In this document: piece by piece, positions 14,647 to 24,498 of the stretch
Layout of the letters: each line of letters opens with the position of its first letter
Numbering within the stretch: the first letter of the stretch is position 1
Source: Chryseobacterium sp. Leaf201
GTDB taxonomy: Bacteria; Bacteroidota; Bacteroidia; Flavobacteriales; Weeksellaceae
DNA length: 39,722 bases
Assembly (NCBI RefSeq): GCF_001421435.1
Contig: NZ_LMKA01000072.1
Coordinates: forward strand, 1-39,722
Direction: 5' to 3'
The notes under the pieces: generated by a model
Seen by the model: only the letters and a program-made list of their open reading frames with translations
Databases searched by the model: none
What the model was told of the DNA's origin: nothing
Program-made: the position numbers and the translations under genes

Positions 14647-15562
14647 CTTTCCTCAGGTTTTCAAATTCCAGATCTTTTGAAGATCTTTTTACAAAATTTC
14701 TGATGTCTGCAAAATCCTTTTCCATGGTCTGCTGATCCGGGAATGTTTTTGCAAACTTCACCAGGTCACCTCTTACAAATACATCTTCCACCACTTTTTC
14801 GTTCTCCTGCGAGATGGTATTATTTTTCTTCATCAGGTCAACCAGGTCATCCGTCAACAGGACATCGGCTGGTAACCGATATTGTTTAGCAATAAATTTC
14901 CTTGAAATATCGATAAGCTCTACGTAAAATGAACGGTAATCACCGGTTTCCACATATTTTTTCTTCTTAAGGGAATCCAGTTCTTTCAAAGTCTGGTTGG
15001 TTGCAACCACCGGCGAGTCTTTGGATTTCCTGCCGTACTTCACAAACATGACAATGGCAATGATCAGAGCAATCAAAGCAATGGCGGCCAGAATATAAAA
15101 CTTATACAGCTGCCAGTAATCCGTTACTTCAAGTTTTACCTCTTTGTTATTCATGATGTCATTGATCTGGTCGGTCTTCTGGGCAGTATTGATTACCTCG
15201 ATCTCATAAGGAATTGTTTTTAACACCTTTCCGCCGACCTTAAACTCAAGTTCGGGGATGGTAAACTTCCCTTCATCGAATACCGCAAAATCAATTCTCC
15301 GGTAATATACATCCTGAGTCTGCGCAATACTGTCTTTTACCTCTTCAAAATGGAAAGGCAGCAACTCATTTTCGGGAGCTGCGGAAACTTTTTCGCTGCC
15401 GATGTTATTGATCGTTACCACCATGTGGTTTACTTCACCCAGAGCAATGGTTTTCTTCTCGACACTGGAAGAAAGAATCTGTGAGAAGGCATTCGCACAG
15501 AGTAAAAAACAAAATATAAATAATAGTTTTCTCAATTGTATTGTTACATTTTTACCTTGCAT
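14639..15562 (-). CDS. Exported DUF4381-like / BatD-related protein of the Bat operon
   Basis: A 307-residue protein with a signal peptide (RKLLFIFCFLLCANAFSQ), a periplasmic beta-rich half of BatD type (35-145), one membrane helix (155-176) and a cytoplasmic helical domain (180-307) with the wording SFYVELIDISRKFIAKQYRLPADVLLTDDLVDLM. It sits between the DUF58 and batA genes in the conserved order. The membrane topology links periplasmic contacts to the cytosolic MoxR/VWA machinery; this is inferred from layout. Confidence 0.82.
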   Translation of the reverse strand: MQGKNVTIQLRKLLFIFCFLLCANAFSQILSSSVEKKTIALGEVNHMVVTINNIGSEKVSAAPENELLPFHFEEVKDSIAQTQDVYYRRIDFAVFDEGKFTIPELEFKVGGKVLKTIPYEIEVINTAQKTDQINDIMNNKEVKLEVTDYWQLYKFYILAAIALIALIIAIVMFVKYGRKSKDSPVVATNQTLKELDSLKKKKYVETGDYRSFYVELIDISRKFIAKQYRLPADVLLTDDLVDLMKKNNTISQENEKVVEDVFVRGDLVKFAKTFPDQQTMEKDFADIRNFVKRSSKDLEFENLRKDV

Positions 15563-15598
15563 CGGTCACTCTTTTCAAACAGCGGATGCATTTTTATT

Positions 15599-16462
15599 TT
15601 ATTTTTTCTGAAAGTAATTGTACAGGAGCTTGGAATAATCTGCACCTGTATTAATGTTTATAAAACTTGCCGAACTGTTGGCAAAATCTTCTTCCAGAGT
15701 TTTTAATTTCTGTTTCTGTGCCTCCGCAAACGTATACCTCCAGCGCGCGCTTGATGTATTGGCCCAGACCTGTTTTCCGGTTTCAGCATCATACAGCAAA
15801 GTATATCCTACATCAGGAATTTCATTATCTTTTTCATCAAATACCCTCATGCCGAGCAGCTGGTGCTTTTTAGAGGCTACCCTCAGCATTTTAGAATCAT
15901 AGTCATCCTCAAAATCAGAAAAAAGGAAAACCAGCGACTTTTTTTTGAAAATACCCATCATGTATTCAAGCGCCTTATCAACCTTTGATTCTGCCGGCAC
16001 ATAAGATGCGGTCAGAATATTACTGATAATGGAAAGAATATGCTTCCTTCCTTTTTGGGGCGGAACCACTTTATATACTTTATCGGCAAATAAGATAAGC
16101 CCTACTTTATCATTGTTTCCGGCTGCTGAGAAGCCCAGACTGGCTGCAATTTCAGCTACATATTCTCTTTTAAGCTGATTTTTTGTCCCATAATCCATTG
16201 AAGCGGAAATATCCACAACCAGCATCATTGTCAGCTCCCGCTCCTCTTCCATTACTTTCACAAACGGCTCGCGGAAACGGGCGGTCTTGTTCCAGTCGAT
16301 CCTCCGGATTTCATCCCCGAACTGGTACGGGCGGACTTCTGAAAAGGTCATTCCCTGTCCTTTGAAAGCACTGTGATATTGTCCCATCAAAGAAGCTTCC
16401 GTCTTCTTTCGGGTACGGATTTCTATCTGCTTGACTTTTTTTACAATATCTTTTATCTGCAT
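15599..16462 (-). CDS. DUF58-domain protein of the MoxR/Bat system
   Basis: A 287-residue cytosolic protein with the DUF58 core motif FSEVRPYQFGDEIRRIDWN at 40-58 followed by a VWA-like fold with DISAS (84-88) and FSDFEDD. DUF58 proteins accompany MoxR ATPases almost universally and may be their substrate or adaptor. No membrane helices are seen. The gap to moxR is 70 bp and contains a 14-bp palindrome; the gap to the DUF4381-like gene is 36 bp. Confidence 0.92.
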   Translation of the reverse strand: MQIKDIVKKVKQIEIRTRKKTEASLMGQYHSAFKGQGMTFSEVRPYQFGDEIRRIDWNKTARFREPFVKVMEEERELTMMLVVDISASMDYGTKNQLKREYVAEIAASLGFSAAGNNDKVGLILFADKVYKVVPPQKGRKHILSIISNILTASYVPAESKVDKALEYMMGIFKKKSLVFLFSDFEDDYDSKMLRVASKKHQLLGMRVFDEKDNEIPDVGYTLLYDAETGKQVWANTSSARWRYTFAEAQKQKLKTLEEDFANSSASFININTGADYSKLLYNYFQKK

Positions 16463-16496
16463 ACTTTAAATGTAAAATGTAAGAATATAACCCTGC

Positions 16497-16510
16497 AACA
16501 ATCGATTGTT
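16497..16510. repeat. 14-bp perfect palindrome AACAATCGATTGTT
   Basis: It lies in the moxR-DUF58 gap, flanked by two copies of TGTTACA (16508-16514 and about 16523-16529). It could be a protein-binding dyad or an RNA processing hairpin inside the operon mRNA; no function is known. Confidence 0.5.
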
Positions 16511-16532
16511 ACACTGCTAAACTGTTACATTA

Positions 16533-17537
16533 TTATGGAGCCTGGATTTTCGCTAAGATCCTGCTGATGATTTCTTCTGTAGAAATATTTTCCGCTTCTG
16601 CCTCAAAGGTTAAACCGATCCTGTGTCTCAGCACATCATTGGCCAGCGATTTTACATCTTCAGGAATAACAAAAGCTCTTCCTTTCAGGAATGCATACGC
16701 TCTGGATGCAATGGCAAGATTGATGGAAGCCCTTGGTGAAGCCCCGAAACCGATATAATTTTTAAGCTCGGCAAGGCCGTAGTTTTCAGGATAACGGGTT
16801 GCAAAAACCATATCCAGGATATATTTTTCTATTTTCTCGTCAAGATAAATCTGGTTGATCAGTTCTTTGGCTTCTACAATATGCTGCAGCGATATCACCG
16901 GTTTCACAACAGGCTGATGCGAAGTGGAAACCATTCTCATTACCGTTCTTTCATCTTCAAATTTCGGATAATCAATGGTACATTTCAGCATGAAACGGTC
17001 GCTCTGGGCTTCCGGTAAAAGGTAAGTACCTTCCTGGTCAATCGGGTTCTGTGTGGCCAGTACCAGAAAAGGCTTCGGAAGCTTCATGGTTTCATCACCA
17101 ATGGTTACCTGTTTTTCCTGCATAACTTCCAGCAGGGCCGACTGTACTTTTGCCGGGGCGCGGTTGATCTCATCCGCAAGCACAAAGTTTGCGAAAACCG
17201 GGCCTTTTTTTATCGAAAAATCATTGTCTTTAATACTGTAGATCATTGTTCCCACCACATCGGCAGGCAGCAGATCCGGCGTAAACTGAATCCTGGAAAA
17301 CTCACCGTCAACAGCATCTGCCAGGGTTTTTATGGCCAGTGTCTTAGCCAGTCCGGGAACACCTTCCAACAGAACGTGCCCATTCCCCAGAAGCCCTACC
17401 AAAAGGCGGTCTATCATATATTCCTGCCCGATAATAACTTTGTTGATTTCCTGCCTGAGACGGGAAAAATAATAGTTCGCTTCCTTTATCTGTTCCGTCA
17501 GTTGACGGATATCTTCAGCCTGATTGATCTCTGACAT
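16533..17537 (-). CDS. MoxR-family AAA+ ATPase, first gene of the Bat operon
   Basis: A 334-residue AAA+ ATPase. Walker A is GVPGLAKT (59-66), Walker B VLADEINR (119-126), followed by sensor 1 LATQNP and the C-terminal lid with GASPRASI. MoxR ATPases act as chaperone-like remodelers for VWA proteins, here probably BatA/BatB and the DUF58 protein. It leads the minus-strand block. No TAnnTTTG element was found in the 251-bp region upstream on this strand, so its promoter is not identified. Confidence 0.95.
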   Translation of the reverse strand: MSEINQAEDIRQLTEQIKEANYYFSRLRQEINKVIIGQEYMIDRLLVGLLGNGHVLLEGVPGLAKTLAIKTLADAVDGEFSRIQFTPDLLPADVVGTMIYSIKDNDFSIKKGPVFANFVLADEINRAPAKVQSALLEVMQEKQVTIGDETMKLPKPFLVLATQNPIDQEGTYLLPEAQSDRFMLKCTIDYPKFEDERTVMRMVSTSHQPVVKPVISLQHIVEAKELINQIYLDEKIEKYILDMVFATRYPENYGLAELKNYIGFGASPRASINLAIASRAYAFLKGRAFVIPEDVKSLANDVLRHRIGLTFEAEAENISTEEIISRILAKIQAP

Positions 17538-17738
17538 AGCTTAATTTAAAATAATGGGTAAATTTCCAATAAATACCTGCAGTAATCAACACAATTAATG
17601 CCATATTTGAGTTAAAGTTTGTTAAATATTCCGGTATGGATGCAGGATTCCAAATCGGGCCTTCTCTTATAAATCAACGATCATCATCCGGTATTTTCAT
17701 AAAAATACATAAATTTGATTTCATTACCAGATTAAAAA

Positions 17739-17769
17739 TTGTCATATCCAGTTTATTAAACTATTTTTG
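17739..17769 (+). promoter_or_regulatory. Promoter of the DinB-like gene
   Basis: TTG at 17739-17741, a 20-bp spacer and TATTTTTG at 17762-17769. The predicted start is near 17775, which leaves a short leader of about 14 nt before the ATG at 17789. Confidence 0.6.
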
Positions 17770-17788
17770 GTGATTAAAATTTCGCAGA

Positions 17789-18259
17789 ATGAATTATCAT
17801 TTTCAGGCGCACAGACAGGTAAGAAGTAACCTTCTGGATATTTTACAGAATACTTCGCATGAAGACCTGCTCCTGATCCCGGACGGCTTTAATAATAATA
17901 TGTACTGGAATATTGCGCATACGGTTGCCACCCAGCAGCTGCTGCATTATTACCTCAGCGGAAACCCTTTCAGAATTGACAAATACTGGATTGAAACCTA
18001 CAAAAAAGGTACCCTGCCGAATCTGAACGTTCAGAAATCAGAAGTGGAAGACCTGGAGTTTTTACTGACGGAAACATCAAAGATCCTGATGAAAGATTAT
18101 GACAGTGATTTCTTTGCAGATTATACGCCTTACACCACAAGCTTCGGGATGGACCTGAAAAGCATTCAGGATGCTATTATTTTTAACAACATGCATGAAT
18201 GCCTGCATTACGGATACCTTCTGTCTCAGAAAAGAGCCATTTTAGGAGAAAAGTATTAA
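17789..18259 (+). CDS. DinB-superfamily putative metalloprotein
   Basis: A 156-residue four-helix-bundle protein. The three metal-binding histidines of the DinB fold are visible: His44 in NIAHTVATQQ, and His136 and His140 in NNMHECLHYGYLL. The superfamily includes thiol S-transferases such as BstA, which uses bacillithiol. The YpdA gene in this window suggests that bacillithiol is made, so a bacillithiol link is plausible but not shown. The gene has its own promoter and starts a plus-strand run ahead of rlmB. Confidence 0.82.
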   Translation: MNYHFQAHRQVRSNLLDILQNTSHEDLLLIPDGFNNNMYWNIAHTVATQQLLHYYLSGNPFRIDKYWIETYKKGTLPNLNVQKSEVEDLEFLLTETSKILMKDYDSDFFADYTPYTTSFGMDLKSIQDAIIFNNMHECLHYGYLLSQKRAILGEKY

Positions 18260-18376
18260 CAACAAACAGAGAAGAAGCTTAGATACAAAGCCGCCATTCA
18301 GGGCAAAGCTTTATTTTGAGAAGAAAATATTTATTTACGGATCTTATTCCGGAAAACAATTTATAAAAGAATATTA

Positions 18377-19141
18377 ATGGATAACAACGATAAAAAGGAC
18401 GATTTTATTTTCGGGCTGCGCCCCGTAATTGAAGCTATTGAAGCGGGGAAAACAATTGATAAAGTATTTGTACAGAATGCGCTGCAGGGAGATATTTATG
18501 CTGAGCTTAAAACCATCCTTGCCAAGAATAAAATCCGCCCCAATTATGTTCCGGTTGAAAAGCTGAACCGGTTTACGAGAAAAAACCACCAGGGGGTAGT
18601 TGCTTTTATTTCGGACGTCCCTTTTCACAAAATAGAAGATATTGTGCCACAGCTTTTTGAAGAAGGGAAAACTCCTTTTTTACTGATCCTTGACCGCCTG
18701 ACGGATGTCAGGAATTTCGGGGCCATCTGCAGAACGGCGGAATGTGTAGGCGTTGATGCGGTAATTATTCCGGAAAAAGGAGCTGCGCCGATTAATTCAG
18801 ATGCCATAAAAACGTCTGCAGGAGGTATTTACAATATCAAAATCTGCAAAGAACCCAATCTTGCCCACGTGGTAGACTTTCTTCAGCAGAGCGGAATTTC
18901 CGTATTTGCCGCCAGCGAAAAAGCCCAGAAACTGATTTATGACGTAAACCTTACAGAGCCGTGCGCTATTGTAATGGGTAATGAGGAAACGGGAATTTCA
19001 AAAGAAGTCCTTCACCATGCGGATGAAAAGATAAAGTTGCCGATTGAAGGAAAAACCCAGTCCCTGAATGTTTCCGTAGCCTGTGGGGCTATTTTATATG
19101 AGGCAGTAAGACAGAAAATGACGGTTAATTCCGGTCTTTAA
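18377..19141 (+). CDS. rlmB: 23S rRNA (guanosine-2'-O-)-methyltransferase RlmB
   Basis: A 254-residue SpoU-family enzyme that methylates the 2'-OH of G2251 (E. coli numbering) in 23S rRNA. It has an N-terminal substrate-binding domain (about 10-85) and a C-terminal trefoil-knot SPOUT domain. The three motifs are present: DVRNFGAICRTAE with Asn113 and Arg119, IVMGNEETGI (198-207) and LPIEGKTQSLNVSVA (221-235). The length equals the family norm. A TrmH-type tRNA specificity is less likely given the extra N-terminal domain. Confidence 0.93.
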   Translation: MDNNDKKDDFIFGLRPVIEAIEAGKTIDKVFVQNALQGDIYAELKTILAKNKIRPNYVPVEKLNRFTRKNHQGVVAFISDVPFHKIEDIVPQLFEEGKTPFLLILDRLTDVRNFGAICRTAECVGVDAVIIPEKGAAPINSDAIKTSAGGIYNIKICKEPNLAHVVDFLQQSGISVFAASEKAQKLIYDVNLTEPCAIVMGNEETGISKEVLHHADEKIKLPIEGKTQSLNVSVACGAILYEAVRQKMTVNSGL

Positions 19142-19202
19142 TATTGATCCGAAATCCAGTTCATTCAGGTAAATTCACAGTTATACAATTTAAAAAAATC
19201 AA

Positions 19203-20255
19203 ATGAAAAACATAGCAGCGTTAGCGCTTATCTCAACCATAGCTTTAGTTTCATGCAATAAAAAGGAAACGACAAAAATCACAAAAATAGATCCTAAAAC
19301 AGGAAAAACGATTACGGTAGAAGTTCCGGCGGATTCCGTGGCAAAAGTAGAAGCCAATCCGGCTATTAAAGATTCTGCAGGCGTTTACACCCAGACTTTT
19401 AAACTGGAAAAAGGAAAAACCTATCCTCTGACCACTTATCAGAGAGATACCAAAACGATGACTGACCCTAAAGGCAAAACCCTGAACGGAACCAGCGAAT
19501 CTACGGACGAAATGTCTTTCACCGTTAATGATATCAAAGGGAATGTGTATGACATGACTTTAAACCTGATTGCCAAAAGAAATTCCCAGTCAGCAGACGG
19601 AAAAACAATTGTCGTTGACACCAAATTACCGATTCCTAAGGAAGATGACCTGAAAATGATCTGGAATATCAATAAGGCCCTTACCGGAAATAAGCTGAAT
19701 ATGAAGATGGACACCAAAGGGAATGTGATCTCCATTACCGGATTTGATGCGGTGTACACAAAAGTGTCCAATGCAGTAGGTACCCTGATAAAAGATGCCA
19801 ACCAGAAGGCCAGTGTCTTAGCAAGCCTGAAAGAAACCTTCAATGAAAAAGTACTGAAAGACCAGCTTAATAAAAACCTGACCATCATCCCTAAAAAAGG
19901 AGTAAAAGTAGGAGAAAAATGGAGCAGCAGCGAAAATGCCGATGCACAGGGGAAAATTAAGGTCACTTCAAATTATATCCTTAAAAGCGTAGGAAACGGA
20001 ATTGCCGAAATTGCCGTAACCGGAGGGATTCCTAAAAAAGAAGAAAAGCAGAACCAGGGAGAAGTTACCCACAGCTTAAGCAGTGAACTTGCACAGAACG
20101 GAACCATTAAGTTTGACCAGAATACAGGTTGGATCAACAACCAGAATATTTCTGTAAAAACAACGCAGATTGAAACCATCTCCAACGGAAAAGAATCCCA
20201 GTCGATGAAAAGTGTTTCCAACTCTTCCGTAATGGTGAACCCTTCTTCAAAATAG
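19203..20255 (+). CDS. DUF6263-type lipoprotein
   Basis: A 350-residue lipoprotein. The lipobox LVSC puts the acylated cysteine at position 18. The mature part has a Lys/Thr-rich stretch (KKETTKITKIDPKTGKTITVE) and then a beta-rich body with KGVKVGEKWSS near 240, the conserved phrase of DUF6263 proteins. There is no Asp/Glu export signal of the SusE type directly after the Cys (it is CNKKET), so it may remain on the periplasmic side. Function is unknown. It may be transcribed with the downstream DUF4834 gene, 91 bp away. Confidence 0.8.
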   Translation: MKNIAALALISTIALVSCNKKETTKITKIDPKTGKTITVEVPADSVAKVEANPAIKDSAGVYTQTFKLEKGKTYPLTTYQRDTKTMTDPKGKTLNGTSESTDEMSFTVNDIKGNVYDMTLNLIAKRNSQSADGKTIVVDTKLPIPKEDDLKMIWNINKALTGNKLNMKMDTKGNVISITGFDAVYTKVSNAVGTLIKDANQKASVLASLKETFNEKVLKDQLNKNLTIIPKKGVKVGEKWSSSENADAQGKIKVTSNYILKSVGNGIAEIAVTGGIPKKEEKQNQGEVTHSLSSELAQNGTIKFDQNTGWINNQNISVKTTQIETISNGKESQSMKSVSNSSVMVNPSSK

Positions 20256-20346
20256 AAGGCAGCGCGTTATTGGAGTTTGAGAAAGGAATGAACTGAAACC
20301 ATGACCATGAACTTTAAGTTTCAAACCTGTAAACAATTTATTTATT

Positions 20347-20571
20347 ATGAAGTATATTTTTGAGTTCGTACTCATTACTATCATTATTTATTTTGTATGG
20401 AATATTTTAAAGAGGATTTTCTTTAAATCCTTTCACAGCTATGTGTTTGGCAATAAAAATAACAGCGCCAAACAGCAGGACATACAAAACAAAGATCAGA
20501 TCAATAAAAAACTCAACTGGGACGCTGAAACGGTGGACTATGAAGAGATCAAGGAAGATAAAAATAAATAG
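20347..20571 (+). CDS. DUF4834 small membrane protein
   Basis: A 74-residue protein with one N-terminal membrane helix (YIFEFVLITIIIYFVWNIL, 3-21) and a charged cytosolic tail ending WDAETVDYEEIKED, the pattern of DUF4834. These proteins are conserved in Bacteroidetes and often lie upstream of the YfhO gene, as here. No biochemical role is known. Confidence 0.82.
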   Translation: MKYIFEFVLITIIIYFVWNILKRIFFKSFHSYVFGNKNNSAKQQDIQNKDQINKKLNWDAETVDYEEIKEDKNK

Positions 20572-20576
20572 CCCGG

Positions 20577-20604
20577 CCCTTTCAGCGTTACCATGCTGAA
20601 AGGG
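20577..20604 (+). terminator. Strong hairpin between DUF4834 and YfhO genes
   Basis: A perfect 10-bp stem CCCTTTCAGC / GCTGAAAGGG (20577-20586 and 20595-20604) with an 8-nt loop. The run after it is only TTCTC, so termination may be partial; YfhO starts 20 bp later and could depend on read-through. Confidence 0.55.
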
Positions 20605-20624
20605 TTCTCAAATTAAAATGCATT

Positions 20625-23162
20625 ATGCTTAAAACAAATAAAAATCTGATTTTCATTCTGGCAAGTTTCGTGGTTTTCATTATTCTTGCTTTTGTTTATG
20701 CCAATCCTGTGATCAGCGGAAAGCAGCTTTTCCAGCATGACATTGTGCAGTACCGCGGCGGTGCCAAAGAACTGCTTGATTACAGGGCCAATACGGAAAA
20801 TGAAACCTACTGGAGCGATTCAATGTTCGGGGGGATGCCTACGTATCAGATGGGAAGCCAGTTTAAAGGGGATATCATTAAAAAAATCGACTCTAAACTC
20901 AATATCTTACCACGGCCTGTTAATTACCTTTTCCTTCTTTTCGGCGGATTCTTCCTTTTAGGGATGGTCGTCGTCAGAAACTGGAAATACGCATTGCTGG
21001 GAGCCACCTTCTTCGGGCTTTCAACCTATTTTTATATTGCACTTGTTGCAGGGCACAACGGTAAAATCAACACCATAGAATATTTTGCACCGCTGTTAGC
21101 CGGGATTTTACTGGTGTACATCAGAAAACAGTACATCTGGGGCTTTATTGTCACTACCCTCTTCATGGGACTTCAGATAGCTGCCAACCACCCGCAGATG
21201 ACCTATTACCTTTTCCTGGCTCTGGGTGTTCTCTTCCTCTCCGAACTTATCCGGACGATCCAGAAAAAGGTGACGGTAAAACATTTTTTAGTTTCATCGG
21301 GAATTGTTGCCGCTTCGTGTTTCATCGGGGTGGGTATGAATTCACAAAGGATCATGGCCAATTCCGAGTACATTAAGGAAACCGTCCGCGGGAAGCAGAT
21401 CCTAACGAACGACAGCCATACCGGAGGAACTTCAGGAATGGATAAGGAAAGCATGCTGATGTGGAGCTACGGTAAGCTGGAAACCCTGAACCTTTTCATC
21501 CCGAGATTGATGGGCGGCGCAACCCAGGAGCCGGAAGGAAAGGAAATGATGGAGAAAGTACAGGCCATGGTTCAGGAAAATGTAAGCTCACAGGCTGAAA
21601 TGGACCAGATCTCAAAAGGATTCGGAAGCTTAACTTACTGGGGAGACCAGCCGATAACTTCAGGACCTGCCTATCAGGGAGCCATTGTATGTTTCTTAGC
21701 TGTTTTAGGGTTCTTCTTTGCCTGGAAAAAATACCGTTACTGGATTCTGGGAGCTTCGATACTCACGATTTTCTTAGCATGGGGAAGCAACTTCATGCCT
21801 TTGTCAGATTTCTTTATTGATTTCGTTCCGTTCTACAATAAATTCAGGGCACCGTCTTCGATATTGGTTGTGGTGGAATTACTATTCCCTTTAATTGCCA
21901 TCATCGGGCTGTACAGGTTCTTTACCGATGAAACGTTAACCGAAGAGTACAAAAAGAAGATTCTTCTATATGTAAGCGGCGGGACTTTAGGCCTGGTCCT
22001 GATTCTCCTTGTTTTCGGAAAATCTTTATTAGGTTTCCATACCGATAATGAAAAAACGTACCTGCCTCCTTTCCTGCTGGATTATCTGGTGGATGAAAGA
22101 TTCAGGCTCTTTAAAACCGATGCAATTAAGGCCTTTATCTATGTGACTATTGCAGCGGCGGTTCTGTTCCTGAGCTTAAAGAAAAAACTCAGCCAGAACA
22201 TCGCTTTGATCATCATCGGCGCGGTAAGCCTTTTTGATCTCTGGACAGTAAACAGACGTTATCTGAATGACGAAAATTATGTGGATAAGGTTTTTGCAGA
22301 GAACCCTTTCCAGACGGAAAGCTCAGATCTTTTAGCAGAAAAAGTACAGGGTAACCCCAACCTGGAATCAATCCTGGCTAATGTAAACGTTAACAAGACC
22401 CTTGAAACGATTGCTGAAAAAGACAAGACCCATTACAGGATCTTCAACAATATTTTAGGGACATTCAGCGAAACCAATACATCCTATTTCAAATCTTCCA
22501 TCGGCGGATATCACGCGGTGAAACTGAGAAGGTATGACGATGTGATCAACGAATATTTCAAGGTGATGGATTCTGTAAAAGTTCCGAACATCCTGAACCT
22601 GCTGAATGCAAAATATTGGGTAGTGGGCGGACCTGAGCAGCCGCAGGCCGTACCGAATCCGAAAGCCAACGGAAACGCCTGGTTCGTAAGCGACCTGAAA
22701 TTTGCAGATTCCCCCAATCAGGAAATTAAAGTAATTGGCATTATTGACAGTAAAAACACAGCGGTTATCGCTTCTTCTGATAAAAATTATTTTAACGGAA
22801 AAACGGTTCAGCCGGATGCTTCAGCATTTATCAACCTGACCCGTTATCAGCCGAATGAACTGGAATTCAAATCCCAGTCCAGGACGCCGCAGCTGGCTGT
22901 CTTCTCCGAGATCTATTATCCTCACGGCTGGAAAATGTTTATTGATGAAAAAGAGGTTCCTTACATCAAGGCAGATTATTTACTGCGTGCCGTACACGTT
23001 CCGGCCGGAAGCCATACGATCAGAATGGTTTTTGAACCTCAGGTTATTGAAACCGGAAAATGGATTTCTCTTCTGTGCTTCGGATTGTTTATCCTGCTGA
23101 GTGGTTTCGGACTTTATTTTATGTACGGTAAAAGAGACAAAAATAAAATTGAGAAGGTTTAG
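20625..23162 (+). CDS. YfhO-family polytopic membrane protein (GT-C-like)
   Basis: An 845-residue protein with about a dozen membrane helices. The N-terminal region has the extracytoplasmic HDIVQYRGGAKELLDYR loop and SDSMFGGMPTYQM, which are YfhO hallmarks. Further on are HNGKINTIEYFAP and a large soluble domain (about 560-810) before a last helix. In Firmicutes YfhO-type proteins glycosylate lipoteichoic acid. Flavobacteria lack that polymer, so the acceptor must be another envelope glycan or lipid. The next gene, 29 bp downstream, is a glycosyltransferase, which supports a shared glycan role. Confidence 0.9.
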   Translation: MLKTNKNLIFILASFVVFIILAFVYANPVISGKQLFQHDIVQYRGGAKELLDYRANTENETYWSDSMFGGMPTYQMGSQFKGDIIKKIDSKLNILPRPVNYLFLLFGGFFLLGMVVVRNWKYALLGATFFGLSTYFYIALVAGHNGKINTIEYFAPLLAGILLVYIRKQYIWGFIVTTLFMGLQIAANHPQMTYYLFLALGVLFLSELIRTIQKKVTVKHFLVSSGIVAASCFIGVGMNSQRIMANSEYIKETVRGKQILTNDSHTGGTSGMDKESMLMWSYGKLETLNLFIPRLMGGATQEPEGKEMMEKVQAMVQENVSSQAEMDQISKGFGSLTYWGDQPITSGPAYQGAIVCFLAVLGFFFAWKKYRYWILGASILTIFLAWGSNFMPLSDFFIDFVPFYNKFRAPSSILVVVELLFPLIAIIGLYRFFTDETLTEEYKKKILLYVSGGTLGLVLILLVFGKSLLGFHTDNEKTYLPPFLLDYLVDERFRLFKTDAIKAFIYVTIAAAVLFLSLKKKLSQNIALIIIGAVSLFDLWTVNRRYLNDENYVDKVFAENPFQTESSDLLAEKVQGNPNLESILANVNVNKTLETIAEKDKTHYRIFNNILGTFSETNTSYFKSSIGGYHAVKLRRYDDVINEYFKVMDSVKVPNILNLLNAKYWVVGGPEQPQAVPNPKANGNAWFVSDLKFADSPNQEIKVIGIIDSKNTAVIASSDKNYFNGKTVQPDASAFINLTRYQPNELEFKSQSRTPQLAVFSEIYYPHGWKMFIDEKEVPYIKADYLLRAVHVPAGSHTIRMVFEPQVIETGKWISLLCFGLFILLSGFGLYFMYGKRDKNKIEKV

Positions 23163-23191
23163 CAATTTAAAAGTTTGAACAAAGCTTATTT

Positions 23192-24490
23192 ATGAACGCT
23201 CAAAAAAAAATATTGATCATCACCTATTACTGGCCTCCTGCGGGAGGCCCCGGTGTTCAACGGTGGCTGAAATTTGCGAAATATTTACCTGAATACGGAT
23301 GGGAACCGGTTATTTATACGCCGGAAAATCCAAGCTATCCCTTAAAGGATGAAAGCTTAATGAAGGATGTTCCTGAAGGCATTGAAATCGTAAAGACAAA
23401 AATATGGGAGCCCTATCAGCTTGCTGAAAAACTTAACAAAAGCAATAAAAAATTCAAAGCCGGGCAGTTTGATGTCGGGAAAAACCAGAGCTGGAAATCC
23501 AGGCTTTCCATCTGGGTCAGGGGGAATTTTTTCATCCCTGATGCCCGGGTATTCTGGGTGAAGCCATCGGTTAAATTTTTAGAAAAATATCTGAAAGAAA
23601 ATAAGATTGATATTGTGGTTACCTCCGGGCCTCCGCATTCGCTGCACCTCATCGGTTTAAACCTGAAAAAACAATTGCCGGATCTCAAATGGATTGCCGA
23701 TTTCCGTGATCCGTGGACCAAAATTTCCTATTACAAACACCTGAAACTCACCGGGCGCTCTGATAAAAAACACCGGAAGCTGGAGAGTGAAGTTTTTAAA
23801 AATGCAGATATTACCTTGGCAACAAGCTATACCGATGCAGAAAATTTCCGGAAAAACGGAGCTAATGCGGTATGCATTACAAACGGTTTCGATGAAACGG
23901 ATGCCCGGGCAAAATCCTCAGATGCTTCAGCGACGGAAGAAAAGTTTACCTTGAGCTACATCGGCGTACTGGAACAGCTGAGAAACCCGGAAAATCTCTG
24001 GCAGGCACTGAATGACCTGGTAGAAACAAATCCTGAATTTGCGACAAACTTTATGCTGAAATTTGCCGGAAGAATTGATGATAAGATTTTACATGCTCTT
24101 GAAAATTCCGCTTTAAAAAGCCATATTTCAAACTTAGGGTACCTTTCTCATGACAAAGCCGTGGAAGAAATGGAAAAATCTTCGCTGTTAATTATCACCA
24201 ACTTCCCGAATGACACCTCAAAAGGGATCATTCCAGGGAAAATCTTCGAATACTTAGCTACGGGAAAACAGATCATCTCTTTCGGGCCCCGTGAAGCGGA
24301 TGTGTCGACCATACTGAATGAAACGAAAGCCGGAAAACATTTCAGCTATCATGATGCTGAAACCGTTAAAGCTTTTATTTTAGAAGAATTTCAATTATGG
24401 AAAAATGGTGATCATATAAAAAACAGCCAGGATATCGCTCAGTTCTCAAGAAGAAACCTGACCAAACAGCTGGCTGCGGTTTTAGAATAA
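23192..24490 (+). CDS. Group 1 (GT4-like) glycosyltransferase
   Basis: A 432-residue GT-B-fold enzyme. The N-terminal acceptor domain starts with ILIITYYWPPAGGPGVQRWLKFAKYL, containing the glycine-rich loop. The C-terminal half has ADITLATSYTDAENF, GFDETDA, and the nucleotide-sugar region near GKIFEYLATGKQIISFGP. It would act on the cytosolic face of the membrane. Sugar donor and acceptor cannot be read. It follows YfhO in the same transcript and faces the convergent lipoprotein gene with only 8 bp between the stops. Confidence 0.88.
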   Translation: MNAQKKILIITYYWPPAGGPGVQRWLKFAKYLPEYGWEPVIYTPENPSYPLKDESLMKDVPEGIEIVKTKIWEPYQLAEKLNKSNKKFKAGQFDVGKNQSWKSRLSIWVRGNFFIPDARVFWVKPSVKFLEKYLKENKIDIVVTSGPPHSLHLIGLNLKKQLPDLKWIADFRDPWTKISYYKHLKLTGRSDKKHRKLESEVFKNADITLATSYTDAENFRKNGANAVCITNGFDETDARAKSSDASATEEKFTLSYIGVLEQLRNPENLWQALNDLVETNPEFATNFMLKFAGRIDDKILHALENSALKSHISNLGYLSHDKAVEEMEKSSLLIITNFPNDTSKGIIPGKIFEYLATGKQIISFGPREADVSTILNETKAGKHFSYHDAETVKAFILEEFQLWKNGDHIKNSQDIAQFSRRNLTKQLAAVLE

Positions 24491-24498
24491 AATCATAT

